A stretch of DNA of 6,366 nt from Clostridium sp. CAG:590 (GTDB lineage Bacteria > Bacillota > Clostridia > Lachnospirales > Lachnospiraceae). The stretch is from the NCBI GenBank assembly GCA_000431135.1, contig HF987875.1, positions 25,145 to 31,510 of the forward strand. Direction: 5' to 3'. The position numbers were made by a program, and so were the translations under genes. Positions 5,707 to 6,366 of the stretch are shown here, piece by piece. Within the stretch, counting starts at the first letter, position 1. Each line of letters starts with the position of its first letter. The notes under the pieces were generated by a model. The model did no database searches and was not told where the DNA came from. It saw only the letters and a program-made list of their open reading frames with translations.

Positions 5707-6066
5707 ATGGGTAAATATACAACTTTCTTTAGAACTTTTATTCTTATAATAATAATTGAAGGAATATTCAATATATTTTGTTTAGGACAAGATACAACGG
5801 TAGAAATGATCATTACAATTGGATCAGATATTTTATTTGCAGGGTGTATGGGTGTAGTGTCGATGTATCTTTTAAAGTCTACGCAGCGAGAGCTGCCATT
5901 AGATACAGCAAGGGATATTATGCGATCATTCTCTTATGAAATGGATGAAGATACAGATTGTATAACAATACGGTTGCCGATGTATCAGAGATTTTTTATG
6001 GAAGCAATATCTTATAATAAAAATACTGGAATATTAACTGCTCCATATTTTCTGCAACGGAAATAA
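5707..6066 (+). CDS. Small membrane protein of unknown function (two predicted spans)
   Basis: I do not recognise this protein. From the ATG at 5707 it has 119 residues. There are two hydrophobic segments: about residues 8-26 (FRTFILIIIIEGIFNIFCL) and about 33-54 (MIITIGSDILFAGCMGVVSMYL). A hydrophilic C-terminal part of about 65 residues follows (KSTQRELPLDTARDIMRS..., ...FLQRK). With both spans crossing, the N- and C-termini would lie on the same side, probably the cytoplasm. The frame is open back to an ATG at 5593 (157 residues), but that codon lies in the -10 box of a near-consensus promoter and has no ribosome binding site. AAGGCGG (5690-5696), 10 nt before 5707, supports the shorter form. 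The DNA is visibly more AT-rich than the ribosomal and ABC genes, which hints at separate acquisition. It stands alone between two terminators. Confidence 0.6.
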   Translation: MGKYTTFFRTFILIIIIEGIFNIFCLGQDTTVEMIITIGSDILFAGCMGVVSMYLLKSTQRELPLDTARDIMRSFSYEMDEDTDCITIRLPMYQRFFMEAISYNKNTGILTAPYFLQRK

Positions 6067-6077
6067 AGGATAAAAGA

Positions 6078-6144
6078 ATATGAAGAACAATGCCCCGCCC
6101 CTCAAAAGTTAGACTTTCGGGGGGCGGGGCAATATTCTTCATAT
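6078..6144. terminator. Long two-way terminator hairpin between convergent genes
   Basis: Arms 6078-6101 (ATATGAAGAACAATGCCCC plus GCCCC) and 6121-6144 pair at 22 of 24 positions, with a core GCCCCGCCCC/GGGGCGGGGC. The enclosed segment continues as AAAGT/ACTTT around a TAG loop. AT-rich flanks lie on both sides, so the element can stop transcription of the + strand gene ending at 6066 and of the - strand gene ending at 6144. Its last base overlaps the stop codon of the reverse gene. Confidence 0.8.
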
Positions 6145-6366
6145 TATCCAAGTGATGCGAACAGTGCCGCAATCTCATCCGGAGATAATTGCTTGTTCGG
6201 ATCATCGGAAACAGGTGTTACAGTTGGAGCGGCTGCCTGTGCGGCAAGGGCTTCATCCATCTTCTGTTCTTCGATTCGGGCTTCTTCATCACTCTTTGGT
6301 TCAGGTTCGGAAGCGGCAAACAGGGCTGCAATCTCATCCGGTGAAAGCTGACGGTTTGGATCGTCA
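6144..6366 (-). CDS. C-terminal end of an acidic protein with repeated LSPDEIAALFA motif (start outside window)
   Basis: On the reverse strand the frame is open from the window edge to TAA (complement of 6144-6146), giving 73 residues with no start codon in view. Two near-identical segments, DDPNRQLSPDEIAALFAA and DDPNKQLSPDEIAALFAS, begin 53 residues apart; the second ends the protein as ...ASLG. Between them lies an acidic, Ala/Pro-rich linker (PEPKSDEEARIEEQKMDEAL, then AAQAAAPTVTP). The frame is supported by the in-frame protein repeat and by the terminator right after its stop. The S-x-DEI-x-x-L core resembles the short N-terminal motif of the flagellar switch proteins FliM and FliN (LSQDEIDALL), but that is a resemblance only. 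No function is assigned. The full protein probably carries more repeats upstream, beyond the window. Confidence 0.8.
   Translation of the reverse strand, partial: DDPNRQLSPDEIAALFAASEPEPKSDEEARIEEQKMDEALAAQAAAPTVTPVSDDPNKQLSPDEIAALFASLG

Overview
The window looks like chromosomal DNA of a gut-type Clostridia (Firmicutes), most likely a member of the Lachnospiraceae. The grounds are the strong GGAGGTGAT-type ribosome binding sites, the rpmG-secE-nusG-rplK-rplA order, the Gram-positive-type 49-residue zinc-binding L33, and L1 and L11 sequences of clostridial character (for example GRHADQQIRG in L1). The genus is not decided by anything I can see.

Layout. (1) Bases 1-2786 hold an ABC transporter operon on the + strand: the C-terminal part of an FtsX/MacB-type permease cut by the window edge, then two different MacB/LolD-type ATPases. 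The second ATPase carries an extra C-terminal AbrB/SpoVT-like domain, so an ATPase seems to be fused to a DNA-binding or dimerisation module. A rho-independent terminator (2792-2827) closes this unit. (2) The downstream arm of that terminator contains the -35 box of a good sigma-A promoter (2819-2847) that drives rpmG-secE-nusG (2958-3913). rplK (4057-4482) and rplA (4767-5459) follow, and a strong terminator closes the unit at 5480-5509. (3) The leaders of both rplK and rplA carry the same small RNA fold, which resembles the L1-binding region of 23S rRNA. This is the expected device for translational feedback by L1 and it lies directly in front of each Shine-Dalgarno. (4) Between rplK and the rplA L1 site lies an unexpected array of four related hairpins, spaced 55-59 nt apart. 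Each has a U.U mismatch at the same place and a GA/GA internal loop, and base changes among the copies mostly preserve pairing. This is the most interesting object in the window. (5) After the rplA terminator the usual rplJ-rplL pair is absent from the sequence shown. Instead there is a separately promoted AT-rich gene for a small two-span membrane protein of unknown function (5707-6066), a long hairpin serving as a two-way terminator, and the C-terminal end of a convergent reverse-strand gene. That gene encodes an acidic protein with a repeated DDPN(R/K)QLSPDEIAALFA motif and is missed if only ORFs with a start codon are considered.

The central genes work together in gene expression and secretion: L33, L11 and L1 are 50S subunit proteins, NusG couples transcription with elongation control, and SecE is the essential small subunit of the SecYEG translocon. 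The flanking ABC operon and the downstream genes have no evident functional link to them.
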